Shown here one piece after another: positions 1 through 6,360 of a stretch of 7,678 nucleotides of DNA; position 1 is the first letter of the stretch; each line of letters opens with the position of its first letter. The stretch is from Gemmatimonadota bacterium (GTDB lineage Bacteria; Gemmatimonadota; Gemmatimonadetes; Gemmatimonadales; GWC2-71-9), in assembly GCA_025360265.1 (NCBI GenBank), contig JANYCP010000050.1, positions 1-7,678 of the forward strand. Reading direction: 5' to 3'. A program made the position numbers and the translations under genes. The notes beneath the pieces were generated by a model. That model was not told where the DNA came from and searched no databases. It was given only the letters and a program-made list of their open reading frames with translations.

Positions 1-678
1 ATCACACTCGATCGCTCATGCAATGTCGCCGACAACATCTACTATCACTGCCGTTATTTCGGAACGCCGGCCGCCGAATCGCGCCGCCGCGCCGAAGAAC
101 TGCTCGAGCGTTTTCAGATTGCCGATCGCCGTAGTGCGATGCCCGGTCAACTTTCCGGAGGACTCGCCCAGCGCGTCCAGCTCGCCCGCGCCATTGCCCA
201 TCGACCCACGGTGCTCTTTCTCGATGAACCGACGGCGGGACTCGACCCGCAAAGTCGGCTTGCACTCTGGGACCTCGTGGCGACATTGCGCAGCGAGGGA
301 CTCACGGTGGTGTTGACCACACACTATATGGAAGAAGCGGATCGACTCTGTCAGCGATTGGCGATTGTGGACCACGGGAAGATTCTGGCCGAGGGTACTC
401 CGGATCAGCTCAAACAGGAGAGCGGCAGTACCGCTGTGATTGATGTGGCGCTCGGTGGTGATCGCGCGGCCGCGCGCGCATCGCTTACCGGCATTGCCGG
501 TGTGCGTGAGGTGCAGGATACCGAACGCGGATTGCGAATCCTGGTGGCACCGGACGGCGGTGCCGTACCGGCGGTTGTGAGTCGCGTGGCCGAGCATCAT
601 CTCATCGACCTCAAGGTGGCGGAGCCGTCTCTGGAGACCGTGTTCATTCGCCTTACCGGCAGAGATCTTCGTGAGTGA
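1..678 (+). CDS. ABC transporter ATP-binding protein, 5'-truncated (DrrA/ABC-2 exporter type)
   Basis: The reading frame is open from the first base and ends at TGA 676-678, giving 225 visible residues; the true start lies upstream of the window. Counting from the first visible codon, the ABC signature LSGG is at residues 51-54, Walker B VLFLDEP at 71-77 with the catalytic Glu76, the D-loop AGLD follows, and the H-loop His is 108 in TTHYMEEAD. The Walker A P-loop and Q-loop must lie before the window. The C-terminal extension ending EPSLETVFIRLTGRDLRE is typical of DrrA-type and ABC-2 exporter ATPases (DUF4162-like tail). The protein should hydrolyse ATP in the cytoplasm to power the permease encoded immediately downstream, whose gene overlaps this one by 8 bases. 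The substrate cannot be told from sequence; drugs, lipids or polysaccharides are all handled by this class. I see no frameshift or missing motif in the visible part. Confidence 0.93.
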   Translation: MTLDRSCNVADNIYYHCRYFGTPAAESRRRAEELLERFQIADRRSAMPGQLSGGLAQRVQLARAIAHRPTVLFLDEPTAGLDPQSRLALWDLVATLRSEGLTVVLTTHYMEEADRLCQRLAIVDHGKILAEGTPDQLKQESGSTAVIDVALGGDRAAARASLTGIAGVREVQDTERGLRILVAPDGGAVPAVVSRVAEHHLIDLKVAEPSLETVFIRLTGRDLRE

Positions 679-1474
679 GCGTCCGCCGATTCTTGCGTCG
701 GTGGTCGGACTCTGGGCCCGCGATTTCCGTGTGCTCCGTCGTGAATGGATGCCATTCATGCTACGCACCGTCATGAACCCGGTACTATCGGTATTTGTGT
801 TCACCTATGTCCTGCCGCGGACGGGGCAGCACATGCCCGTCGCCGCGGGTGCCGGCAACATGGCGACGGTGCTCGTTCCCGGGCTTGTCGCGGTGGCGAT
901 GGTGTTCACGTCGATCGCCGCCGTTGCGTTGCCGCTCTCGATCGAGCTCGGTGCGACCCGCGAGATTGAAGATCGGGTGATGGCACCGGTGCCACTCGCC
1001 ACCGTGCCACTGGCCAAAGTCGCGTTCGGGGCCTTCCAGGGGACAGTGGCCGGCGCGGTGGTTTTTCCAATCATTATTTCGCTGCCGGCCACCGCAGTGC
1101 ACATCCACGTGGCGAGCTGGCCGATGCTCATCGTGATGGCGTTGCTGTCCAGCTGGACTGCCGCCGCCCTAGGTCTCTTCCTCGGTACTGTGGTGCGTCC
1201 ACAGCATATCGGCCTGATGTTCGCCGTGATCCTCACGCCGCTGATGTTTCTTGGCTGCGTCTATTATCCATGGGCCGCGCTCTCGGCGATCCCCTGGCTA
1301 CAAGTGCTGGTCTTGGTCAATCCGCTCGTCTACATGAGCGAGGGGCTGCGTATCGCCCTGACGCCCGATGTGCCGCACCTGCCGACCTTCGCGGCTGCGG
1401 GGATGTTGCTGCTACTGGCCACCTTTCTGTCGGCGGCTGGCGCCCGTAACTTTGCCAAGCGGGTGGTGGGGTAG
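671..1474 (+). CDS. ABC-2 type transporter permease
   Basis: This encodes a 267-residue inner-membrane protein, a usual length for ABC-2 permeases. Hydrophobic segments lie at about residues 32-49, 64-90, 118-140, 150-174, 178-199 and 239-256, giving about six membrane spans. After the second span, the polar stretch REIEDRVMAPVPLATVPLAK resembles the conserved cytoplasmic coupling segment of the family. The segment FLGCVYYPWAALSAIPWLQV and the following NPLVYMSEGLR match the characteristic ABC-2 pattern near the last spans. The GTG start at 671 overlaps the ATPase stop codon by 8 bases (GTGAGTGA), which points to translational coupling and a one-to-one exporter complex. I see no strong separate Shine-Dalgarno. 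The stop TAG at 1472-1474 is also the first base of a perfect hairpin. Family assignment is firm; the exported substrate is unknown. Confidence 0.92.
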   Translation: MSERPPILASVVGLWARDFRVLRREWMPFMLRTVMNPVLSVFVFTYVLPRTGQHMPVAAGAGNMATVLVPGLVAVAMVFTSIAAVALPLSIELGATREIEDRVMAPVPLATVPLAKVAFGAFQGTVAGAVVFPIIISLPATAVHIHVASWPMLIVMALLSSWTAAALGLFLGTVVRPQHIGLMFAVILTPLMFLGCVYYPWAALSAIPWLQVLVLVNPLVYMSEGLRIALTPDVPHLPTFAAAGMLLLLATFLSAAGARNFAKRVVG

Positions 1475-1492
1475 CGATCGAGCTTCGATCGC
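1474..1492 (+). terminator. Perfect hairpin on the permease stop codon (possible U-less terminator or 3' end stabiliser)
   Basis: GCGATCGA-GCT-TCGATCGC is a perfect 8-bp stem with a 3-base loop. Its first base is the last base of the permease TAG stop codon. No T-run follows (the next bases are GGAGTTGG), so it is not a classical intrinsic terminator. Its place at the end of the ABC operon and before a new candidate promoter suggests a transcript-end or mRNA-protecting structure. That function is inferred. Confidence 0.5.
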
Positions 1493-1508
1493 GGAGTTGG
1501 TCGCCCGA

Positions 1509-1514
1509 TACTTT
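1509..1514 (+). promoter_or_regulatory. Candidate -10 element TACTTT for the G8 lipoprotein gene
   Basis: TACTTT in the context CCGATACTTTAGG fits TAnnTT (also TANNNT). A start about 7 bases downstream would place the 5' end at about 1521, just ahead of the Shine-Dalgarno at 1525-1532. No convincing -35 hexamer is seen at the usual distance. The alternative is read-through from the ABC genes across the 1474-1492 hairpin. Confidence 0.3.
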
Positions 1515-1524
1515 AGGCGCTCCC

Positions 1525-1532
1525 AAGGAGGT
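1525..1532 (+). promoter_or_regulatory. Strong ribosome binding site AAGGAGGT fixing the start at 1536
   Basis: AAGGAGGT is a full anti-Shine-Dalgarno match and ends 3 bases before ATG 1536 (4 bases from the GGAGG core). It decides the start of the lipoprotein gene. The frame stays open further upstream, to an ATG at 1368 inside the permease gene, but only the 1536 start gives a lipoprotein signal peptide directly. Confidence 0.85.
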
Positions 1533-1535
1533 CTC

Positions 1536-3932
1536 ATGCGCAGGTTGCGTCCCTGGATCGCGCTCGTTGCCCTGGCCGCCTGCGCACAGCCTGATGCGGT
1601 GATCGTGTCGGTACCACCAGCGCCGCCACCGCCCGCGCCTGGCCCCGCACGGTGGTCCGACGCAACTACGTGGCCCGGCGGCATCCTGCCACTCGCCGGC
1701 GCGGACGTGACGATTCCCGCGGACAAAACCATTCTCCTCGATGTTGCAACACCGGCGCTCAACAAGGTGGTCATCAACGGGACGCTGACCGCCGCGACCG
1801 ATCGCGACGTCGCCCTCACGGCACGTAACGTCTGGATTCTTGGGTCGCTCCGCGCCGGTACCGAAGCAAGTCACGACCTCTACAAGTTTACGCTGACGCT
1901 CACAGGTGCGGATTCTGGCGCGTCGAATGCGTCAATTGGCGATAAGGTGCTCGCCGTGTTCGGCGGCGGATCGCTTGAGCTGCATGGCGACACCCGCCTC
2001 GGCTGGACCCGTATCGCGGCAACGGCTCCTGCCGGTAGCTCCTCGCTGTTGCTCTCGGAGCCAATGTCATGGCGCAGCGGAGACCGACTGGTTGTCGCGT
2101 CCACGGACTACGATCCGGGACAAGCAGAAGAGGTGGTTGTCGCCAACGCCACCTCGACGTCAGTGACGCTGCAAAGCGGATTGCGGTTCTCGCACTGGGG
2201 GACGCTGCAAACCATCGCCGGACATAGTGTCGACGAACGCGCCGAAGTCGCACTGCTCACCCGTAACATCACCATTCAGGGCGACTCCGCCGTGTCGTCG
2301 TCCGGATTCGGTGGACACACCATCGTCCTTGCGGGCGGCACCGCACACATTGAAGGCGTGACGTTCCTGCGCATGGGACAATCGGGGCACCTTGCCCGCT
2401 ATCCGATGCACTGGCACATGGCCAACGACGTCAGCGGTCAGTACATCCGCGATGCCTCGATCTGGAAGACCAACAACCGCTGCCTCACCGTGCATGGCAG
2501 CGACAACGCGATCGCCCAGCGCAACGTCTGCTACGATCACCTCGGTCACGGCTACTTCCTTGAGGACGGCTCCGAGAGCGGCAATACCTTCGATCACAAT
2601 CTCGGACTCACGTCGCGGACACCATCAGTCGCGCTGCGCCTGATCCCATCCGATGCGACTCCAGCCACATTCTGGATCACAAATCCCGACAACAATTTCC
2701 GGAACAACGCGGCCGCTGGATCGGTCGGCTTCGGATTCTGGTTTGCTCTGCCAGCGGCCCCGACCGGACTCTCGGTGGGGCAATCAGATCTGCCGCGTAT
2801 CACGCCGCTGCGCCAGTTCAGCGACAATGTTGCCCACTCCAATCGGCAGCCCGGACTCAACGTCGACAACGGCCCGAAACTCGACCTGACCCCCGAGACG
2901 ACGAACTACAATCCTCGCGTCGGGGCCGTGGCCGGTGGCGCTGTCGCGACCGGATATTTCCAGAACTTCACCGGATGGAAACATTCCGGGCGCGCGGTGT
3001 GGATCCGCGGTACCGGCCTCCGACTCGACGGCGCCACCCTGTCAGACAATCAACAGGGCGCCACCTTCGCCAATGGCGACATCATTTTCCAGAATTCGTT
3101 TGTGGCAGGAGAGAGTGGCAATCTCACCACGGCGCCCAACCCGAGTTTTCCCATTCGGGGTTACGAGTTCTATGACGGCACCAACGGCGCGAGCAATGTC
3201 ACCTTTGCCAATTTCATTCCGCGCACCGGTCGACCGGCGAGTGCGCTGGGATACAATCGCAGCGATGGATTCCCGATTTCGCAATTCAATTTTGCCACCG
3301 GTCTCCAGCTGATGAACGCCAACGCGGTGTACCTCGATAACCCAGGGGCCACGCAGGACGGGGACAAGGCGTCGCTTTTCGTTGATACTGATGGCTCAGT
3401 GACTGGCACAGCCGGGAACAGCGTGGTCAACAACAACCCGTTCCTCATCACACCGACCTGCACCTTCCGCACAGAATGGAATTCCTGGATCTGCCCCAAT
3501 CGATATGACGGGCTCTCGATCTCAAGTGACAACGGGGGGGCGGTGGCGCCGCTCAGCATCGTTCGCGATGACGCGGCGTCGGTTTCGCTCGCTGGTGTGC
3601 CGGGGAATCTGGCGTCAGCCCAAGTCTCGATCCTGCCCGGGCGCAACTACGCGATCAACTGGGCCGGCGCCGCGCCGGACAAGCCGCACGTCACGTTTCA
3701 GCGCGCCAGCGTCAGCGACTGGATCCGGGTGAGCTTTCCGTACGCCAACGGGCCGTTCAACGTATTGCGGGATGGTTCCAGTACGGCCCTGCCATTGGCC
3801 GTGTCACTGGCGGACCTCGATGCGTCCCAGGGCGACCGTTACTACTGGGATGCTGCGGCGCAGCGAATCTATGCCAAGATCTGGGTGCGAAGCGGGCGAA
3901 CGAGTAGCACCATCCAGGTGGTGCCGCACTGA
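1536..3932 (+). CDS. G8-domain, right-handed beta-helix lipoprotein of the CEMIP/TMEM2 family
   Basis: The product is 798 residues. Residues 1-16 form a lipoprotein signal (Arg-rich start, hydrophobic core, lipobox LAAC with Cys16). Ala17 at +2 suggests the outer membrane if sorting follows the usual rule. A Pro/Ala linker (27-37) leads into a G8 domain at about 38-160 (starting WSDATTWPGG, with ADVTIPADKTILLD). From about 235 comes a parallel beta-helix region. Landmarks collinear with animal CEMIP/TMEM2, judged from memory of those sequences, include DERAEVALLTRNI (233-245), YPMHWH (289-294), RCLTVHG (315-321), LGHGYFLEDG (336-345), NTFDHNLGL, FWITNPDNN, AAAGSVGFGFWF, AHSNRQPG, FVAGESGN, FPIRGYEFYDG, DTDGSVTG (617-624), a Cys pair at 642 and 653, SDWIRV (727-731 region) and RYYWD (768-772). 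The animal GG-type lectin domains (ILEI/PANDER-like) are absent. CEMIP and TMEM2 are linked to hyaluronan binding or depolymerisation; here a surface polysaccharide substrate is only an inference. The gene stands between the ABC operon and a convergent peptidase gene. Confidence 0.9.
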   Translation: MRRLRPWIALVALAACAQPDAVIVSVPPAPPPPAPGPARWSDATTWPGGILPLAGADVTIPADKTILLDVATPALNKVVINGTLTAATDRDVALTARNVWILGSLRAGTEASHDLYKFTLTLTGADSGASNASIGDKVLAVFGGGSLELHGDTRLGWTRIAATAPAGSSSLLLSEPMSWRSGDRLVVASTDYDPGQAEEVVVANATSTSVTLQSGLRFSHWGTLQTIAGHSVDERAEVALLTRNITIQGDSAVSSSGFGGHTIVLAGGTAHIEGVTFLRMGQSGHLARYPMHWHMANDVSGQYIRDASIWKTNNRCLTVHGSDNAIAQRNVCYDHLGHGYFLEDGSESGNTFDHNLGLTSRTPSVALRLIPSDATPATFWITNPDNNFRNNAAAGSVGFGFWFALPAAPTGLSVGQSDLPRITPLRQFSDNVAHSNRQPGLNVDNGPKLDLTPETTNYNPRVGAVAGGAVATGYFQNFTGWKHSGRAVWIRGTGLRLDGATLSDNQQGATFANGDIIFQNSFVAGESGNLTTAPNPSFPIRGYEFYDGTNGASNVTFANFIPRTGRPASALGYNRSDGFPISQFNFATGLQLMNANAVYLDNPGATQDGDKASLFVDTDGSVTGTAGNSVVNNNPFLITPTCTFRTEWNSWICPNRYDGLSISSDNGGAVAPLSIVRDDAASVSLAGVPGNLASAQVSILPGRNYAINWAGAAPDKPHVTFQRASVSDWIRVSFPYANGPFNVLRDGSSTALPLAVSLADLDASQGDRYYWDAAAQRIYAKIWVRSGRTSSTIQVVPH

Positions 3933-3944
3933 TCAGATCAGTGC
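3926..3944. terminator. Perfect inverted repeat between convergent genes (possible bidirectional terminator)
   Basis: GCACTGATC-A-GATCAGTGC is a perfect 9-base inverted repeat around one central base; as RNA it can fold as an 8-bp stem with a CAG loop. It contains the lipoprotein stop TGA (3930-3932) and ends 4 bases before the stop of the oppositely oriented peptidase gene (3948-3950). Being symmetric, it would form in transcripts from either side. No T-run flanks it, so termination is inferred from position and symmetry. Confidence 0.55.
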
Positions 3945-3947
3945 CCG

Positions 3948-4895
3948 CTACGGTCGTGGTACCGGCTTCGCATCGAAGCGACGGATGAAGTCGGCAACTG
4001 CACGTACCGACGCCGCATAAAACGCCGGCATGAGTCGGTCTGGGCTGTCGCCGACTTTGTGATAGTCCGGGTGATTCTCCTCGCCGAAATACACGAATGG
4101 AATCTTCTTTCCGTTGAATGCACCCTGGTCCGACTGGTTGGTCCAGTCGTCATTTCCGCCGGGGACACCGGGGCCGTCGTGACCAACGGTCAGCGTGATT
4201 CCCTTGGCGCAGGCAATCGTTTCATCCACAAGGGGATGCAGTTGCGGATACTTGGTCGGGCCGGCCGCAAACAATTGATTCTTCACGTTGCGACCCACCA
4301 TGTCCATGTTCACGTCAGCGAGAATCTTGTCGAGCACAATCGGTGCGGCGTTCACCCACGCCCGGCTCCCCACATCCCCTGACTCCTCGGCGTCGAACGC
4401 AACAAACACCAGCGTGTGCTTGGGTTTCTCCTGCACGAACAACTTGGCCAGCGCCATCAGCCCGGCGGTCCCCGACGCATTGTCATCCGCGCCGTTGAAG
4501 ATCGAATCGCCGTTCACGGGCCGCCCGACGCCAATGTGATCGAAGTGCGCCGACACGACGATGTACTCATCCGGATTCACCGTTCCCTTGATCGTCCCAA
4601 CCACATTGTTGCCGTTGATCGGGCTGCCGTTGCGCCCCGCTGTGCTGAAGGGGTGGATGCGGCCCGGCGCGACGCGATCGAGTCCGAGGGCATCAAATCG
4701 GGCGGCCACGAAATCCCTTGCCTTGGCATTCTCGGGCGACCCGACTCGCCGACCCCGCATTGAATCATCAGCGAGACGAAAGACATCCTTCATCATGCCG
4801 GCCGAATCGATAACCAGCGCAGGACATGAGGGCGCCTGTGCCGGCATCCTGGCGAAAAGGACAAGCAGCAGTGGAAACACGAACGTACCTCGCAC
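3948..4895 (-). CDS. Secreted M28-family zinc metallopeptidase (aminopeptidase type)
   Basis: The product is 315 residues. Residues 1 to about 21 (ending MPAQA) form a Sec signal peptide, so the enzyme should act in the periplasm or outside. The M28 co-catalytic zinc site is complete: His117 with Asp119 in SAHFDH, the bridging Asp137 in NGADDNASG, catalytic Glu170 and zinc ligand Glu171 in FDAEESG, Asp198 in VNMDMVG, and His279 in DYHKVGDSPD. This order is that of Aeromonas-type aminopeptidases, which remove N-terminal residues from peptides; glutaminyl cyclase-like relatives share the fold. The start is GTG at 4893-4895 with GGAG five bases upstream. The gene begins 12 bases after the DUF445 stop, so the two are probably co-transcribed. 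Its stop is 15 bases from the convergent lipoprotein gene. No residue looks missing. The exact peptide specificity is not readable from the sequence. Confidence 0.92.
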   Translation of the reverse strand: MRGTFVFPLLLVLFARMPAQAPSCPALVIDSAGMMKDVFRLADDSMRGRRVGSPENAKARDFVAARFDALGLDRVAPGRIHPFSTAGRNGSPINGNNVVGTIKGTVNPDEYIVVSAHFDHIGVGRPVNGDSIFNGADDNASGTAGLMALAKLFVQEKPKHTLVFVAFDAEESGDVGSRAWVNAAPIVLDKILADVNMDMVGRNVKNQLFAAGPTKYPQLHPLVDETIACAKGITLTVGHDGPGVPGGNDDWTNQSDQGAFNGKKIPFVYFGEENHPDYHKVGDSPDRLMPAFYAASVRAVADFIRRFDAKPVPRP

Positions 4896-4900
4896 GATAA

Positions 4901-4904
4901 CTCC
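4901..4904 (-). promoter_or_regulatory. Ribosome binding site GGAG for the M28 peptidase gene
   Basis: On the minus strand, GGAG lies 5 bases before the GTG at 4893-4895, entirely within the 12-base gap after the DUF445 stop codon. It supports this GTG start and independent re-initiation within a shared transcript. Confidence 0.7.
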
Positions 4905-4907
4905 GGG

Positions 4908-6164
4908 TCAGAAGAGCTTGGATACGATGTAAATCACGAGTCCAGCCATACCACCAACGAGCGTACCATTGAGCCGAATAAACTGCAGGTCGCGACCGAC
5001 GGCCAGCTCAATCCTGCTCGCCGCAACCTCCGGGTCCCAGTCCCGCACGGTCGCAGCAATCAGCTCCGCCACTTCGTGTCGATGCTGCTCCAGAAGGGAC
5101 GCCACCACGTCCGTGATAAATCGGTCGACTTCGGCCCGAAGCGTAGCGTCAGTGCGGAGCGATTCGGCCAGCGCCGCCAGAGCTTCCTCGAGCGGTGCCA
5201 GCGAGGCGTGCTCGGGGTCGTTCCGGTATCGTTCGGCGGCGCTACGCACCCGATCCCACATGCCACCAACCAGCTCCTCGACCACCGCGTGACCGAGCAG
5301 GTCGTGCTTCAGACGTTCAGCCCTGGCAATGAGTTCCGGCGATGACTTCAAGCGTTGGATGAAGTCCTGAACCACCGTTTCGAACTTGCCCCGCAGCGGA
5401 TGGTCGGGGTCGGCGCCCACTTCGGCCAGCATCCGCTGGATCCCGCTGATCATCCGATCTGCAATTGCGTCGCGCACGCCCAGAGGGAGCCAACGTGGAC
5501 TTTCAGCGCGGACCTTCGCCTGGATCAAGTCCCGGCCATCCGCGACGGCACCGCCGATCAGCCGGGTTGCTTCATTGAGCAGTTCCTGCGGGCGGCCGTC
5601 CGCCGTCGCGATCGTGAGCACATCGCCCACGAGCGGGGCGAGCTGCAGTGCCTCGAGGCGGGAGACGGCACTCCGCTGCACGAAATCCTTCACTTGATCC
5701 TCGGGCAGCGCCTCGATCGCGCGAGCGAGTCCGCCGGCGAGTTGTTGGGCGAGCTTCTTCCGGTTTACCGGCGCCTGCAGCCATTCCGCGGCCCGCGATG
5801 CTGGGCGAAGTCCACCGAGTCCGGCGTCGAGCACCTTGCGGGAGAGGAAGTGGTTCTGAACGAAATTGCCGAGAATGCGGCCGACGCGGTCCTTTTGCGT
5901 TTGCATGATGGCGGTGTGTGGGATGGGCAGGCCGAGCGGTCGCCGGAATAGTGCGGTAACGGCGAACCAGTCGGCGATGCCGCCGACGAGCGAGGCCTCG
6001 GCAGATGCCCGAACGTATCCAAGCCAAGGGTGAAGCGGTTCGAGCAGTTTCGCCACGACGAATACGGCAAGCGCTACGATCAGCAGGCCGGACGCCACCA
6101 ATTTCATTCGCGCGAGTGCAGCTCGTCGCGATGCTTCGTCGAGTGGTGCTGCGGGTCCGGTCAT
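4908..6164 (-). CDS. DUF445 family membrane protein (YjiN-like)
   Basis: The product is 418 residues, the usual size of the family. A membrane span lies at about 22-41, and a second hydrophobic segment ends the protein at about 399-417. The region between is mostly helical and charged, likely with long amphipathic or coiled-coil helices. Family hallmarks are clear: AEASLVGGIADWFAVTALF (55-73), RRPLGLPIPHTAIM followed by QKDRVGRILGNFVQNHFLS (90-108), and the C-terminal GRDLQFIRLNGTLVGG pattern. The molecular function of DUF445 proteins is not established; both ends appear anchored in the inner membrane. The ATG at 6162-6164 has no visible Shine-Dalgarno, but a TAGCTT sits 6 bases upstream, which would suit a leaderless message. 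Met20 is a possible later start but would trim the residues just before the first span. The gene is divergent from the tRNA and msrPQ and is followed closely by the M28 gene. Confidence 0.92.
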   Translation of the reverse strand: MTGPAAPLDEASRRAALARMKLVASGLLIVALAVFVVAKLLEPLHPWLGYVRASAEASLVGGIADWFAVTALFRRPLGLPIPHTAIMQTQKDRVGRILGNFVQNHFLSRKVLDAGLGGLRPASRAAEWLQAPVNRKKLAQQLAGGLARAIEALPEDQVKDFVQRSAVSRLEALQLAPLVGDVLTIATADGRPQELLNEATRLIGGAVADGRDLIQAKVRAESPRWLPLGVRDAIADRMISGIQRMLAEVGADPDHPLRGKFETVVQDFIQRLKSSPELIARAERLKHDLLGHAVVEELVGGMWDRVRSAAERYRNDPEHASLAPLEEALAALAESLRTDATLRAEVDRFITDVVASLLEQHRHEVAELIAATVRDWDPEVAASRIELAVGRDLQFIRLNGTLVGGMAGLVIYIVSKLF

Positions 6165-6170
6165 GGTATG

Positions 6171-6186
6171 AAGCTAAGGGAACCGG
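6171..6186 (-). promoter_or_regulatory. Candidate promoter element CCGGTTCC-CT-TAGCTT for the DUF445 gene
   Basis: Read on the minus strand, CCGGTTCC (6179-6186) is followed by TAGCTT (6171-6176), CA, and then ATG at 6164. The same CCGGTTCC, followed by a TAnnTTCA, lies upstream of msrP. As a -10, TAGCTT would start transcription at or within a base or so of the ATG. No -35 match is seen. Confidence 0.35.
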
Positions 6187-6216
6187 TTAAGCCGCGGACC
6201 CTTGCGTCTCTGGCAT

Positions 6217-6222
6217 TATCTT
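6217..6222 (+). promoter_or_regulatory. Candidate -10 element TATCTT for tRNA-Ser
   Basis: TATCTT lies 12 bases before the first tRNA base, so transcription would start near 6229 and leave a short 5' leader for RNase P. No -35 stands out; TTGCGT at 6202-6207 is too close. The same AT-rich patch read on the other strand is GATAAT (6215-6220), which could instead serve the DUF445 gene. Confidence 0.3.
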
Positions 6223-6234
6223 CTCCCCCCGCAA

Positions 6235-6323
6235 GGACCGGTGCTCGAGTGGTTTAAGAGGCTCGCCTGGAAAGCGTGTAGGCGGTGTAAGCCGTCTCGA
6301 GGGTTCGAATCCCTCTCGGTCCG
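6235..6323 (+). tRNA. tRNA-Ser (anticodon GGA)
   Basis: This is an 89-base class II tRNA. The acceptor stem GGACCGG (6235-6241) pairs with TCGGTCC (6316-6322), the last pair being G-U. The discriminator is G6323, as expected for serine. The D stem is CTC/GAG (6244-6246 with 6258-6260). The anticodon loop CTGGAAA (6267-6273) holds GGA at 6269-6271, reading UCC and UCU codons. A long variable arm AGGCGG...GCCGTCT (6280-6297) is diagnostic of Ser/Leu/Tyr tRNAs. The T arm is GAGGG-TTCGAAT-CCCTC. The 3' CCA is not encoded (TTCC follows). The anticodon stem CTCGC/GCGTG has one T-T mismatch at its second pair (6263 with 6277); the rest is intact. It stands alone between divergent genes. Confidence 0.97.
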
Positions 6324-6360
6324 TTCCAACCCCGCACCATCTGGGATCCAAACGGCGGCC

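Noticed and set aside
16..804. Long open frame on the minus strand opposite the ABC ATPase (262 codons)
   Set aside because: It is antisense to a well-supported ABC ATPase and permease; its composition (Arg/His-rich, no recognisable motif) is that of a GC-rich shadow frame.
1368..1535. In-frame upstream extension of the G8 lipoprotein, with an ATG at 1368
   Set aside because: It would overlap the permease gene by over 100 bases and bury the lipoprotein signal inside the protein. The AAGGAGGT before ATG 1536 and the lipobox at Cys16 fix the later start.
3534..3540. Run of seven G in the lipoprotein gene as a possible phase-variation or frameshift site
   Set aside because: The frame continues correctly on both sides, with family motifs before (DGSVTG, ICPNRY) and after (WIRV, YYWD). 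A single G7 is expected in GC-rich DNA; no evidence of slippage.
5355..5951. 198-codon open frame on the plus strand opposite the DUF445 gene
   Set aside because: The minus strand carries unmistakable DUF445 motifs throughout. The plus-strand frame has no motif and no ribosome binding site.
6235..6323. tRNA-Ser as the attachment site of an integrated element
   Set aside because: No integrase gene is adjacent and no repeat of the tRNA 3' end is found in the window; the neighbours are ordinary chromosomal genes.
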